Shown piece by piece: positions 16,108 to 24,653 of a DNA stretch of 64,000 nt. This DNA is from Paenibacillus sp. BSR1-1. GTDB taxonomy: Bacteria; Bacillota; Bacilli; Bacillales; Cytobacillaceae. Both the position numbers and the translations under genes were made by a program. The stretch lies in the NCBI RefSeq assembly GCF_030403775.1, contig NZ_JAQMWQ010000010.1, forward strand, positions 62,001 to 126,000, read 5' to 3'. The notes below the pieces were generated by a model, which did not search any database, was not told where the DNA came from, and was given only the letters and a program-made list of their open reading frames with translations. How positions within the stretch are numbered: the stretch's first letter is position 1; each line of letters opens with the position of its first letter.

Positions 16108-16307
16108 TCCGGTCACCCTTTCAGAAATATTAATCCCATCTTTTCACGTTAAAAAGGTTATGTCAATACAAAACTCATTATAAAGTTAGGGACACTACTT
16201 GCTTAGGGAGCGTGAATAAAGCAAAATAAAAGGTAGATTGTATTTCTGGTATTATTTTCATGAAAAATGGATTTATGATAATTAGAGATAAGGAAGGAAA
16301 GGTTAAG

Positions 16308-16646
16308 ATGACGAAGAAGAATCAATTTTGGAAGGGTATGTTACTGGGAGCACTCGCAGGGGGAGCGATCAGCTTATTAGATAAACCAACCAGACAGATT
16401 ATGAAGGAAAATGTTCAAAAAACTTCAAGCAAGGTTACCTACATTTTACGGCATCCCGGGGAAACCGCTGGGAAAATACGGTCAACGTTTGAGCAGGTAA
16501 GTGAGGATATTTCCTATCTTGTGGACAAGGTTGAGGAGTTGCGGGAATTAACCCCTCAGGTGAAGGATATCGTCAAAGAAACGAAGGATTCATTCTCCAA
16601 AAGTGACGAAGAGGAACTTCTAAAAGAGGTAATTGTAGAGGATTAA
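16308..16646 (+). CDS. YtxH-like general-stress-type protein
   Basis: 112 residues from the ATG at 16308 (GGAAAGG upstream). An N-terminal glycine-rich hydrophobic segment (FWKGMLLGALAGGAISLLD) is followed by a long amphipathic helix of charged residues to the C-terminus. This layout is that of YtxH/YhaH-type proteins. It starts a two-gene unit: the YihY-family gene follows 30 bases after its stop. A membrane-anchored helical role is likely; the specific function is unknown. Confidence 0.65.
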   Translation: MTKKNQFWKGMLLGALAGGAISLLDKPTRQIMKENVQKTSSKVTYILRHPGETAGKIRSTFEQVSEDISYLVDKVEELRELTPQVKDIVKETKDSFSKSDEEELLKEVIVED

Positions 16647-16676
16647 AAAAATTTATTAAAAAGGAGAGAGTAGCAA

Positions 16677-17513
16677 GTGGAAAAGACAGTGAATGTACGC
16701 TCTTCATTGCTAAGACTGCTTTGGCATAGAATCGAAGAAGATGACCTTCCGGGATTAAGTGCCCAATTGGCCTACTTTTTTCTTCTTTCCCTGTTTCCGC
16801 TCCTCATTGTTATTTTTTCCCTAATGCCATATATTCCGATTCCTCATCAAGATATGCTAGGGATGATCAAGGATTTTGCACCGGCTGAAGCAATGGAACT
16901 TATTGAAAAAAACATAAAGTTTATTATGAATCATCGAAACGGCGGCTTGCTTTCATTCGGGGTTATCGGGACGATTTGGTCGGCATCCAATGGTATTGAT
17001 GCGGTTGTGAGGGCTTTTAATAAGGCGTATAATGTCAAGGAAAGCCGCTCCTTTATTGTTGCAAGAGGAATGGCTATTTTATTAACCTTCGGGATGATCG
17101 TTGTGTTTATCCTCGCGATTATACTTCCGATATTCGGCAGGGAAATTGGACTCTTTATCTTTTCACAATTAGGATATACACAACAGTTCATAAAGCTGTG
17201 GGATACGTTTAGTCTGCTCCTAAGTGCGATTATTTTATTTCTCATTTTTACCGGTTTGTATTGGGTTGCTCCGAATGTTAAATTACGCTGTCGCAGTGCC
17301 TTTCCAGGAGCAGCTTTTGCTACATTGGGCTGGATAATATCCTCCATGGGATTATCCTTATACGTAGATAACATTGGTAACTATTCGCTAACATACGGTA
17401 GTATTGGAGCGATTATCGTGTTAATGATCTGGCTTTACATATCCGCCTTCATCATCATTTTGGGCGGGGAAATTAATGCTTTTTATACTGAAAAAAGTCG
17501 TACGAACTGCTAA
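16677..17513 (+). CDS. yfkH: YihY/BrkB-family inner membrane protein (YfkH-like)
   Basis: 278 residues from a GTG with GGAGAG eight bases upstream. Six membrane segments; the YihY family signatures LSAQLAYFFLLSLFPLLIVI near the N-terminus, GTIWSASNGIDAVVRAFNKA in the middle and YGSIGAIIVLMIWLYISAFI near the end are all present. The family was once called ribonuclease BN or BrkB, but its members are membrane proteins of unsettled function. Second gene of a two-gene unit with the YtxH-like protein. Confidence 0.9.
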   Translation: MEKTVNVRSSLLRLLWHRIEEDDLPGLSAQLAYFFLLSLFPLLIVIFSLMPYIPIPHQDMLGMIKDFAPAEAMELIEKNIKFIMNHRNGGLLSFGVIGTIWSASNGIDAVVRAFNKAYNVKESRSFIVARGMAILLTFGMIVVFILAIILPIFGREIGLFIFSQLGYTQQFIKLWDTFSLLLSAIILFLIFTGLYWVAPNVKLRCRSAFPGAAFATLGWIISSMGLSLYVDNIGNYSLTYGSIGAIIVLMIWLYISAFIIILGGEINAFYTEKSRTNC

Positions 17514-17590
17514 TACTTACCTTTATGAAAATGGGTTTTATGTCAAAACTATAAATGGGTATGACCCAACATAAACGGAGGTAAGATTCG

Positions 17591-17695
17591 ATGACAAAGC
17601 ATACTAAAAAAGATGGCAGTACGAAGCAAAAAGGCAAAGGCAGCAAAGGAAATAAAACTTCAGGATCTGCAAATGGATCTAATGGTTATCACTAA
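17591..17695 (+). CDS. Small Lys/Gly/Ser-rich protein (34 aa), unknown
   Basis: ATG at 17591 with GGAGGTAAG upstream, ending TAA at 17693-17695, then a terminator at once. The product MTKHTKKDGSTKQKGKGSKG continues with Asn/Gly/Ser residues: strongly basic and probably disordered. It resembles small acid-soluble or minor spore proteins in composition, but no family match can be claimed. A good ribosome binding site and an adjacent terminator support it as real. Confidence 0.6.
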   Translation: MTKHTKKDGSTKQKGKGSKGNKTSGSANGSNGYH

Positions 17696-17700
17696 GTAAT

Positions 17701-17740
17701 AAAAAAGGCCGGGTGATTTTATTTCACCCGGTCTTCTTTA
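17701..17740. terminator. Bidirectional terminator before the P-type ATPase gene
   Basis: GGCCGGGTGA-loop-TCACCCGGTC with an A-run on the left and TTCTTT on the right. It serves the small plus-strand gene and the converging ATPase gene. Confidence 0.8.
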
Positions 17741-19654
17741 TGATTTTAAAAGGCGCAGACTATTCAAAATGACTAGAATGGTACTGCCCTCATGACCAAT
17801 CACCCCATAAGGTAAATCAAGCACCTGAAAGAAATTGGATGAGATCAAAAGCATTATGACCGTAATGGAAAAAATAACATTTTGCTTAATGATTTTGTTC
17901 ATACGCTTGGAAAGAAGAATGGCTTCAGAGATTCGAGGCAGATCATTTTTCATAAGGACAATATCTGCCGTTTCAAGGGCAACATCTGTTCCTTCCCCCA
18001 TGGCGATACCGACATTGGCAATGGCAAGGGCGGGGGCATCGTTAATGCCGTCACCCACCATAGCGACGGTTTTATATTTAGTTTTCAACTGCTTTAATTG
18101 CTCAACCTTTTCTTCTGGTAAGCACTCAGAGTAAAATTCATCGACATGGCTTTCAGACGCAATCGCCCGTGCTGTTTTTTCACTATCGCCAGTAAGCATG
18201 ACGGTGCGAATACCTTGTTTCTTTAAATGGTCTATAGCCAGCTTTGTTTCCTTACGGACAACATCTTTTAAAGCAATCATGGCACTTAGGTTGCCATTAA
18301 TTTCGATGAACACCAGCGTATTACCAAGGCTGGCAAGCTCTTTTGCTTTTCCATCTGCAAAGTGATCTACCCGTTCTTTCCCAACGAATGCAGCTTTTCC
18401 AATTTTCCATTGTTCTCCGTTTATTTCTGCTTTGACACCCCATCCAGGCACATCCTCTAAACTATTAGGATGGAGAAGATCTACGTTCAAGTTTTGTTTT
18501 GCATATTTGACAATGGCTTGTGCAAGCGGGTGGTTCGAATGATTTTCAATAGATGCGGCCTTCAATAGTAGTGTTTCTGAATCAAGCCCTTCCTTAACAA
18601 TAACTTCGGTCACTTCTGGTTTTCCTTTAGTCAGTGTTCCGGTTTTATCGAAAGCGATGGCTTCTAAATGACTCAAATTTTCCAGGTGTACACCGCCTTT
18701 AACCAATATTCCATGCTTTGCACCATTTGAAATGGCTGAAAGCGTTGCGGGCATAATGGACGCGACTAGGGCACAAGGTGAGGCGACTACTAATAATATC
18801 ATCGCTCGATAAAAGGATTCATGCCAGCTCCAGCCAAGGGCGAAGTGCGGCAGAAAAAACATCGCAAGTACAACGGCTAGAACGGCTTTTACATACGTTC
18901 CTTCAAAACGTTCAATGAAAAGTTGTGAAGGCGACTTTTCGCTTTGGGCAGATTGAACGAGCTGAATGATTTTTTGAAAAAGGGTATCATGGCTCGCTTT
19001 TGTCACTTGAACCGTAATTGCCCCAGTCATATTAACTGTACCGGCAAATACTTCCTCCTGATTCCCTTTAGAGACAGGCATAGACTCTCCAGTGATTGCT
19101 GCTTCATCAATATTGGTTTGTCCTTTAATGATAATCCCGTCTGATGGTACACGTTCACCCGGTTTTATAAGAATGTGGTCACCAACTCGAAGCTGAGAGA
19201 CGGGAACCCGCTCCTCATCACCGTCTGTAAATAAGAGCGCCTCTTCTGGCTGCAGCTCCATTAAGGATGAGATCTCTTTATGGCTTTTATTCATGGTGTA
19301 GGTTTCAAGGGCTCCACTGACGGCAAAGATGAAGATAAGAATAGCTCCTTCAGTCCAGTAGCCAATTATGGCTGAACCAATTGCCGCGAATATCATTAGC
19401 ATTTCTACATTAAGTTCTTTATTTTCATAAGTAGCCTCCAAGCCTTCCTTTGCCTTGGCAAAACCGCCGATTACAAAAGCCAGCAGATAGGCAATAATGG
19501 AATCTGAATTCTCTCCATATTTATCAAATAACCACCCTGTGGCTATCAGTAATCCGCTTACTATCGCTGCAATCAGTTCGGCATGTGGTTTAATTTTTTC
19601 AATTACTCCTACTTTTTGTATTCCTTTTGTTAGAGATTTTGCTTCAGAACTCAT
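17738..19654 (-). CDS. P1B-type metal-transporting ATPase (ZosA-like)
   Basis: 638 residues. The actuator loop TGES (AAITGESMPVSKG), the metal-site motif SPCAL (VASPCALVASIMPA, membrane helix 6), the phosphorylated aspartate in DKTGTLTKG, the HP motif (NHSNHPLAQ) and GDGINDAPAL are all intact. No N-terminal heavy-metal-binding domain is present, unlike CadA or CopA. Length and domain make-up fit B. subtilis ZosA (637 residues), a zinc-uptake-linked ATPase. Zn/Cd/Co transport across the cytoplasmic membrane is likely; direction and metal are inferred. It is monocistronic. Confidence 0.9.
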   Translation of the reverse strand: MSSEAKSLTKGIQKVGVIEKIKPHAELIAAIVSGLLIATGWLFDKYGENSDSIIAYLLAFVIGGFAKAKEGLEATYENKELNVEMLMIFAAIGSAIIGYWTEGAILIFIFAVSGALETYTMNKSHKEISSLMELQPEEALLFTDGDEERVPVSQLRVGDHILIKPGERVPSDGIIIKGQTNIDEAAITGESMPVSKGNQEEVFAGTVNMTGAITVQVTKASHDTLFQKIIQLVQSAQSEKSPSQLFIERFEGTYVKAVLAVVLAMFFLPHFALGWSWHESFYRAMILLVVASPCALVASIMPATLSAISNGAKHGILVKGGVHLENLSHLEAIAFDKTGTLTKGKPEVTEVIVKEGLDSETLLLKAASIENHSNHPLAQAIVKYAKQNLNVDLLHPNSLEDVPGWGVKAEINGEQWKIGKAAFVGKERVDHFADGKAKELASLGNTLVFIEINGNLSAMIALKDVVRKETKLAIDHLKKQGIRTVMLTGDSEKTARAIASESHVDEFYSECLPEEKVEQLKQLKTKYKTVAMVGDGINDAPALAIANVGIAMGEGTDVALETADIVLMKNDLPRISEAILLSKRMNKIIKQNVIFSITVIMLLISSNFFQVLDLPYGVIGHEGSTILVILNSLRLLKS

Positions 19655-19732
19655 TGATTCTCCCCCCTCAGTCCTTCTAATTGATAAGATTTAATTCTAA
19701 TTGAGAAAAATAATCAAAATCATTACCCTAAA

Positions 19733-19775
19733 AAAGCACGAAAGCTGTCATCTTGGTGATGACAGCACTTTCTAG
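19733..19775 (-). terminator. Terminator of the YfkF-like transporter gene
   Basis: On the minus strand GCTGTCATC-ACCAA-GATGACAGC is followed by TTTCGTGCTTTTTT. Confidence 0.6.
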
Positions 19776-19846
19776 AAAAATTCTTTATTTAAATTTAATT
19801 TTATTTTATCATACATTTTATGCTTAAGATATGAAATTGCTCCGAA

Positions 19847-21025
19847 TTAATTTTTTTGTTCAGTGAGAACGGGAGCTTTTTTTCCAAATGTATAAATAAT
19901 AAAAGAAAGAGCCAGAAGCAATGTACTATTAATATAAAAAAAGCTTATATTTTGAAAAAACTTAATAAACAGACCTCCCAGAATGGGGCCGCTAAGGCTT
20001 CCAACACTATAGAAGATGCCGCATAACAAATTGCCTGTCGGTAAAAGATTTCTTGGTACTAAATCAGTCATATAACTAATACCAAGTGAAAAGGTTGAGC
20101 CTACTACCATTCCTGCAATGAGAAAGGCTAGGAAAAGACCAACAAAAGAGTGTTCAAGAAAACTGGCAGCTGTAAAGCTGATAAACCCGATAAATAAAAC
20201 CGTCATTAAAATGTTCCTTCGACCATATTGATCGCTTAACATCCCTAATGGCAGCTGGGTAATGATACTGCCTATTGCAAAAGCTGATAACATAACTGAG
20301 ACACTTGAAACATTAATACCCATTCTTAAAGCATAAATTGGAAATATCCCATTTAGAGAAGATTCTAAAAAGCCATAGCATAAAGGCGGTAAAAAGGCTA
20401 ACCAGCCATATTGAATTGTCTTTCTAAACTGTTTGATGGTTGAAAAAAAGGTAATATTCTTCATTTCTTGTTCGGGAAATTCATTTTTTAAACTAAAAAC
20501 AAATACCCAGCCAATCAAACAAAATATGGAAGAACCAATAAAGGGGAGAGCTTCATTAACATTCACCAATGGAGTCATTAACGGCCCAGTGGCGAATCCA
20601 ATTCCAAAAAACAAACCATACAAGGAAATGTTTCGTCCCCTTTTTTCTGCGGGGGAAAAGGAAGTAATCCAGGTCTGGGTGGCGAAATGCAAAGAGTGGT
20701 CACCGATTCCAATTAACAAACGTAAAACAAACCAAAACCAAAAGGTTTGCCACAGCGGGAATAAGGCAAGCGAAATCACAACTAGGCCTCCGCCAAAAAT
20801 AATTACCGGCTTATAACCATATTTTCTTAAGGGCATCTCCATAAAAGGAGATACCAGTAATACCCCTATATAAAGGGCGGTAGCATTTAAACCATTTAAA
20901 GAGGAGGATACACCACTTTTTTCAAAAATAACGGCTATGAGCGGAAGAAGCATCCCCTGCGAGAAACCGGAAATGGCAACAATACTCACAAGAATCCAAA
21001 AACGCAAATTTAGTTTATTCATCAT
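19847..21025 (-). CDS. MFS transporter (YfkF-like)
   Basis: 392 residues with twelve membrane segments. The start MMNKLNLRFWILVSIVAISG has GAGGAAAG just upstream. The loop 2-3 motif is degenerate (MEMPLRKYGYKPVIIFGGG) but the second-half copy LGMLSDQYGRRNILMTVLFI is good. Length and position between yfkH and yfkE homologues match B. subtilis yfkF (about 391 residues). It is probably a proton-driven exporter; the substrate is unknown. Confidence 0.85.
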   Translation of the reverse strand: MMNKLNLRFWILVSIVAISGFSQGMLLPLIAVIFEKSGVSSSLNGLNATALYIGVLLVSPFMEMPLRKYGYKPVIIFGGGLVVISLALFPLWQTFWFWFVLRLLIGIGDHSLHFATQTWITSFSPAEKRGRNISLYGLFFGIGFATGPLMTPLVNVNEALPFIGSSIFCLIGWVFVFSLKNEFPEQEMKNITFFSTIKQFRKTIQYGWLAFLPPLCYGFLESSLNGIFPIYALRMGINVSSVSVMLSAFAIGSIITQLPLGMLSDQYGRRNILMTVLFIGFISFTAASFLEHSFVGLFLAFLIAGMVVGSTFSLGISYMTDLVPRNLLPTGNLLCGIFYSVGSLSGPILGGLFIKFFQNISFFYINSTLLLALSFIIYTFGKKAPVLTEQKN

Positions 21026-21207
21026 ACTTTCCTCAATTCATAGTCCTTAAATGATGGTACCCTAGAATCTTCCTCCTTTGCAAGAAAATTGTTGCATATT
21101 TCTTTTGAAAAATGATACTCTTTTTTTGGCTAATTATGGAGAAAATGACAGCAAAATATGTAGTAGAAAAATTAGTGAGATAAAAAATAGACTATGGAGG
21201 GAACGCG

Positions 21208-22266
21208 GTGACAAATAAAATTTTTATGCTGATGACGTTTGCAGGAGTCCCGTTATCTATAATTGGAACGTTAATGCATTGGTCAAATGGTATCCTATTT
21301 GTTCTTTATTGTTTAACAATTATCGCTCTAGCCAGCTTTATGGGAAGAGCGACAGAAAGCCTGGCGATTGTTGCCGGCCCAAGAATTGGCGGACTATTAA
21401 ACGCAACCTTTGGAAATGCAGTTGAATTGATTATATCGATTTTTGCGTTAAAAGCCGGTCTTGTTGGGGTCGTTTTGGCATCTTTAACCGGTTCTGTATT
21501 AGGAAATCTGCTTCTCGTCGCTGGTCTTTCATTCTTTGTTGGGGGATTAAAATATAAGCGGCCGGAGTTTAATGTATATGATGCCCGCCATAATTCTGGA
21601 CTTTTAATGTTTGCAGTCATCATTGCTTTTGTAATTCCTGCTGTTTTTTCTTTGGATATGAGTAAGGGAAAAACACTAACCTTAAGCGTCGGAATTTCCG
21701 TTACCTTGGTGATTCTTTATTTAGCAGCATTATTTTTCAAACTGGTGACTCATCGAGGGGTGTACCAGACGACTAATGATATCGATACACATGAAGAAGA
21801 GGAACCGGAGTGGGGGAAAGGGAAGGCGATTGCCGTTCTCGCCATAGCAACGATTGTCGTGGCCTATATTTCCGAGCATCTTGTCCACACCTTTGAGTTT
21901 GTCGCAGAATCCTTCGGCTGGACGGAGCTATTCATTGGAGTCATCATAGTCGCCATTGTCGGAAATGCTGCCGAACATGCCTCTGCTGTTTTAATGGCTT
22001 TTAAGAATAAGATGGATGTCGCTGTAGAAATTGCAATCGGATCAACGCTTCAAGTAGCGATGTTCGTCGCACCCGTCCTTGTCATTGTTTCGCTTTTCTT
22101 TAATCAATCCATGCCATTGATCTTCAGCTGGCAGGAACTTATCGCGATGGTTTCATCCGTACTTTTAATGGTTGTTATCTCCAATGACGGAGAAACGAAT
22201 TGGTTTGAAGGTCTAACCTTGCTGGCGGCTTATGTCATTATAGGTATTGGTTTTTTCCTGCTCTAA
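21208..22266 (+). CDS. yfkE: Calcium/proton exchanger (CAX, YfkE/ChaA-like)
   Basis: 352 residues (YfkE is 351) from a GTG with GGAGGG upstream. Ten to eleven membrane helices. Both alpha-repeats with their acidic ion-binding glutamates are visible: LLNATFGNAVELIISIFALK and IVGNAAEHASAVLMAFKNKM. An acidic stretch (THEEEEPEWGKG) sits in the central cytoplasmic loop. It exports Ca2+ in exchange for H+. Neighbours conserve the B. subtilis yfk order. A terminator follows. Confidence 0.94.
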   Translation: MTNKIFMLMTFAGVPLSIIGTLMHWSNGILFVLYCLTIIALASFMGRATESLAIVAGPRIGGLLNATFGNAVELIISIFALKAGLVGVVLASLTGSVLGNLLLVAGLSFFVGGLKYKRPEFNVYDARHNSGLLMFAVIIAFVIPAVFSLDMSKGKTLTLSVGISVTLVILYLAALFFKLVTHRGVYQTTNDIDTHEEEEPEWGKGKAIAVLAIATIVVAYISEHLVHTFEFVAESFGWTELFIGVIIVAIVGNAAEHASAVLMAFKNKMDVAVEIAIGSTLQVAMFVAPVLVIVSLFFNQSMPLIFSWQELIAMVSSVLLMVVISNDGETNWFEGLTLLAAYVIIGIGFFLL

Positions 22267-22651
22267 TGAATGGTAAGGCTTTCAAAAATAAAGACTCTAG
22301 GCCAATGAGGCTTAGAGTCTCTTTTTTCAAACTACTTTATTAATGTACGAGGTCAAACAAAACCGTTGTGATATAATGTAACAGCACCTAATTATATAAG
22401 GGTAAAAAATCAATCGCTTTTCTTGGGACCATCGATCACCAACCTTCATGTTTAGTTATAATTTGATAAAACACGAGTGTTGAATGTCATATTATTAGTG
22501 AATCCCAACCTCCTTAAAGAAAATCAATAATTCGCCAGCAGATTGATTACTGCCCTCCTTTTTGAAAAGTTAACCTCATTATAAATGAAAAATTGAATTT
22601 TGTAAATGTTCAGATTATTACAATTCCATTACTTTTTTCAAGGAGCAAAAG
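22267..22651. other. Intergenic region between yfkE and the YczE-type gene
   Basis: Contains the yfkE terminator (22292-22328). The remainder is AT-rich, with a weak inverted repeat (AATCAAT...ATTGATT, about 22523-22550) and no supported reading frame or known RNA. The ribosome binding site CAAGGAG of the next gene is at its end. Confidence 0.5.
22292..22328 (+). terminator. Terminator of yfkE
   Basis: AGACTCTA...TAGAGTCT stem followed by CTTTTTTC. Confidence 0.8.
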
Positions 22652-23293
22652 ATGAAATTATTAATACGATTTTTATTTTTTATCATCGGTTTGTTTATCA
22701 TGACCTTCGGTGTATGTATGACCATTAAAGTTGCGGATATCGGCGTTGGCGCATGGGATGCCTTAAATGTTGCTCTAACCGAAAGAGTTGGGCTATCGGT
22801 AGGAAAATGGGTTATGATCGATGGGGCCGTTTTAATGATAGTAGTCTCTCTTTTATTAAAAAGAAGACCAGATGTTCTTTCTCTCTTAACGATTATTGTT
22901 ATTGGTACTTTAGTTGACTTTTGGCTGAATACAATATTTGATCTTTTTTCTGTTGATTTGCTTTTTGCTAAACTGGCGATGCTGCTGATTGGCATTCTAA
23001 TTATTGGCTTTGGAGCTTCAATTTATTTACAGGCTAAATTTCCGCAAAGTCCGATCGATAGTTTCATGCTGGCTATTAAAGAACGATTTCGTGTGAATTT
23101 AATGGTTGCCAAAACCATCGGTGAAATCACCGCCTTAATTCCGGCCTTCTTTCTGAATGGACCAATTTCCTACGGAACCATTATCATTACCTTTGCCGTT
23201 GGTCCTGCAATCCAATTGTTTTTTCCATCATTTGATAAATTAATGCAGAAGCTTCAAGCGAAAGATTTGAAATTTACTAAAGTGAATGGATAA
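22652..23293 (+). CDS. YczE/YyaS/YitT-family membrane protein
   Basis: 213 residues, with CAAGGAG upstream of the ATG. Five hydrophobic segments. The opening RFLFFIIGLFIMTFGVCMTI, then KVADIGVGAWDALNVAL and LQAKFPQSPIDSFMLAI, matches the YczE (COG2364) family, which often lies beside regulators or secondary-metabolite loci. Function is not established. It stands upstream of the YfkD-like gene but is separated by 68 bases and may be transcribed with it. Confidence 0.82.
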   Translation: MKLLIRFLFFIIGLFIMTFGVCMTIKVADIGVGAWDALNVALTERVGLSVGKWVMIDGAVLMIVVSLLLKRRPDVLSLLTIIVIGTLVDFWLNTIFDLFSVDLLFAKLAMLLIGILIIGFGASIYLQAKFPQSPIDSFMLAIKERFRVNLMVAKTIGEITALIPAFFLNGPISYGTIIITFAVGPAIQLFFPSFDKLMQKLQAKDLKFTKVNG

Positions 23294-23361
23294 TATTTGG
23301 GGACTCCGAAAAAACTATGAGCAGACCTTATTAATGCTACTAGTGAAAGGAGTTCAACACA

Positions 23362-24174
23362 GTGAGGAAAAATGTTTCAATCCTTATGACACTGTTATTA
23401 ATGTTAACTATTATTCCGTCTGCTTTTGCTGAAAAAGCCGGTGCGGTGAAAAAAAATCCTGTAAAATACCAGGTCCCAGCTTCTGTTCGAAATATTACGA
23501 AGGAAAATACCTATCCGAATTCAACGCAGGATTTGCCATTCTTGCAGCCAAGCGATTTAACCAAAAAGTTAATCAAAACTTCTAGGGTTAAAATTGAAAA
23601 TCCCGATTTAATTCGGATGCTCAATGAGTCTAGTATTAATAGTACTCCTTTTGCGCTTGGTTACCGTGCGATTGTTTATTTAGGGCAGTGGCCTTTAAAT
23701 TATGAGTCAGCAGAGACCTCACCTAACTGGGAGTACCAAAAAATAAATACCAACTATTTTGATAATCGTGGCGGCAAGGTTCCCTACCAGATTAAATATG
23801 TTCAAGAGGCACAAAAAATCGTCAGAGGTGGTCTGACTGCGAAAATCCCAAATGCAGAAGACGTTAAAAAGATGATGCTCTTAAAAGCGATGGAGAAGAC
23901 AAATCTGCCTCTAGCATTTGAAACGATTATTGGTTCTGGAACAAAAAATGATCATATCTATAACATTCCGCCTAACCGCTTAGGTTACTTATATGCGTAT
24001 GCGCCAGGGGTAAATGAAAAAGGGAAGGTCACTTACGGAGAAGTTTATTTAATGCTAAAAGGAAACCGGAAGTTTATCGTCATCAAAAACGTTACTTCAC
24101 AAGGCATTGGAGCCTGGATTCCTGTTCAGGATTACGTCTCCTTTGGATTTGCAGCGTCTGAGCGCCCAAGATAA
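23362..24174 (+). CDS. yfkD: YfkD-family secreted protein
   Basis: 270 residues from a GTG with AAAGGAG upstream. An N-terminal signal peptide (VSILMTLLLMLTIIPSAFAE) ends at an Ala-Phe-Ala cleavage site. The mature part has the YfkD features (PSDLTKKLIKTSRVKIENPD, YQKINTNYFDNRGGK, TFE-like IIGSGTKNDHIYNIPPNRLG) and is probably exported to the wall space or forespore. No enzyme motif was recognised. A terminator follows at 24186-24221. Confidence 0.88.
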   Translation: MRKNVSILMTLLLMLTIIPSAFAEKAGAVKKNPVKYQVPASVRNITKENTYPNSTQDLPFLQPSDLTKKLIKTSRVKIENPDLIRMLNESSINSTPFALGYRAIVYLGQWPLNYESAETSPNWEYQKINTNYFDNRGGKVPYQIKYVQEAQKIVRGGLTAKIPNAEDVKKMMLLKAMEKTNLPLAFETIIGSGTKNDHIYNIPPNRLGYLYAYAPGVNEKGKVTYGEVYLMLKGNRKFIVIKNVTSQGIGAWIPVQDYVSFGFAASERPR

Positions 24175-24185
24175 ATTTGTTAGAA

Positions 24186-24221
24186 AGACTCCTACCTGGT
24201 ACCTGGTGGGAGTTTTTTTAT
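24186..24221 (+). terminator. Terminator of yfkD
   Basis: ACTCC-ACCTGGTACCTGGT-GGAGT stem followed by TTTTTTT. Confidence 0.8.
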
Positions 24222-24297
24222 TGTAATTTAGGGTAATATATTGAAAAAGTAAGAAATATTCGATAGGATGAGAACGGTAGTGAAAGGAGAGAAGTTT

Positions 24298-24498
24298 GTG
24301 GGTAGTCCAGTTCAAGATAAAAATTCCCAGGTTGATTTTTTAAAGCACCGCTTAAATATGTTTATTGATGTACTTGATGCCATAGATCCGGAAGATGCGG
24401 ATCTAGAGGATATTGACCGCTTAATTTTGATGCTAGATGAAATGGAAAATAAATGCAAAGAGTTCAATAACCGTGAAGCCAGCGAGTCTGTTAAATAG
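24298..24498 (+). CDS. SE1561-family small protein (YfjT position)
   Basis: 66 residues from the GTG at 24298 with AAAGGAG eight bases upstream. VGSPVQDKNSQVDFLKHRLN, then MFIDVLDAIDPEDADLEDIDRL: a soluble, acidic, helical protein of the SE1561 type found across Bacillales. It sits where B. subtilis has yfjT relative to yfkD and pdaA. Function unknown. The 3' end of the gene forms part of the terminator at 24486-24514. Confidence 0.75.
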   Translation: MGSPVQDKNSQVDFLKHRLNMFIDVLDAIDPEDADLEDIDRLILMLDEMENKCKEFNNREASESVK

Positions 24499-24514
24499 CA
24501 GACTCTTTTTTTTT
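24486..24514 (+). terminator. Terminator of the SE1561-family gene
   Basis: GAGTCTG-TTAAATAG-CAGACTC followed by nine T; the 5' arm covers the last codons. Confidence 0.85.
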
Positions 24515-24653
24515 GTTTTTGGAAAAGTTACCATGAATTCGTTTGCAACCTTATCCTTTAATTCTAATGCCTATAGGAGTATAATGAAAAAGTCAAAAAG
24601 TTGTAAAATTTATATAGAATAATTTGGGGAATTTCGGGAAAGGGGAAATCCAA

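Noticed and set aside
19655..19720. PerR/Fur-like operator upstream of the P-type ATPase
   Set aside because: TTAGAAT and AATCTTA half-sites are present, but with wrong spacing (two bases instead of one) and mismatches; not enough to claim regulation.
22523..22550. Inverted repeat AATCAAT...ATTGATT as a terminator or riboswitch
   Set aside because: Short AT-only stem with a 14-base loop and no T-run or known aptamer core.
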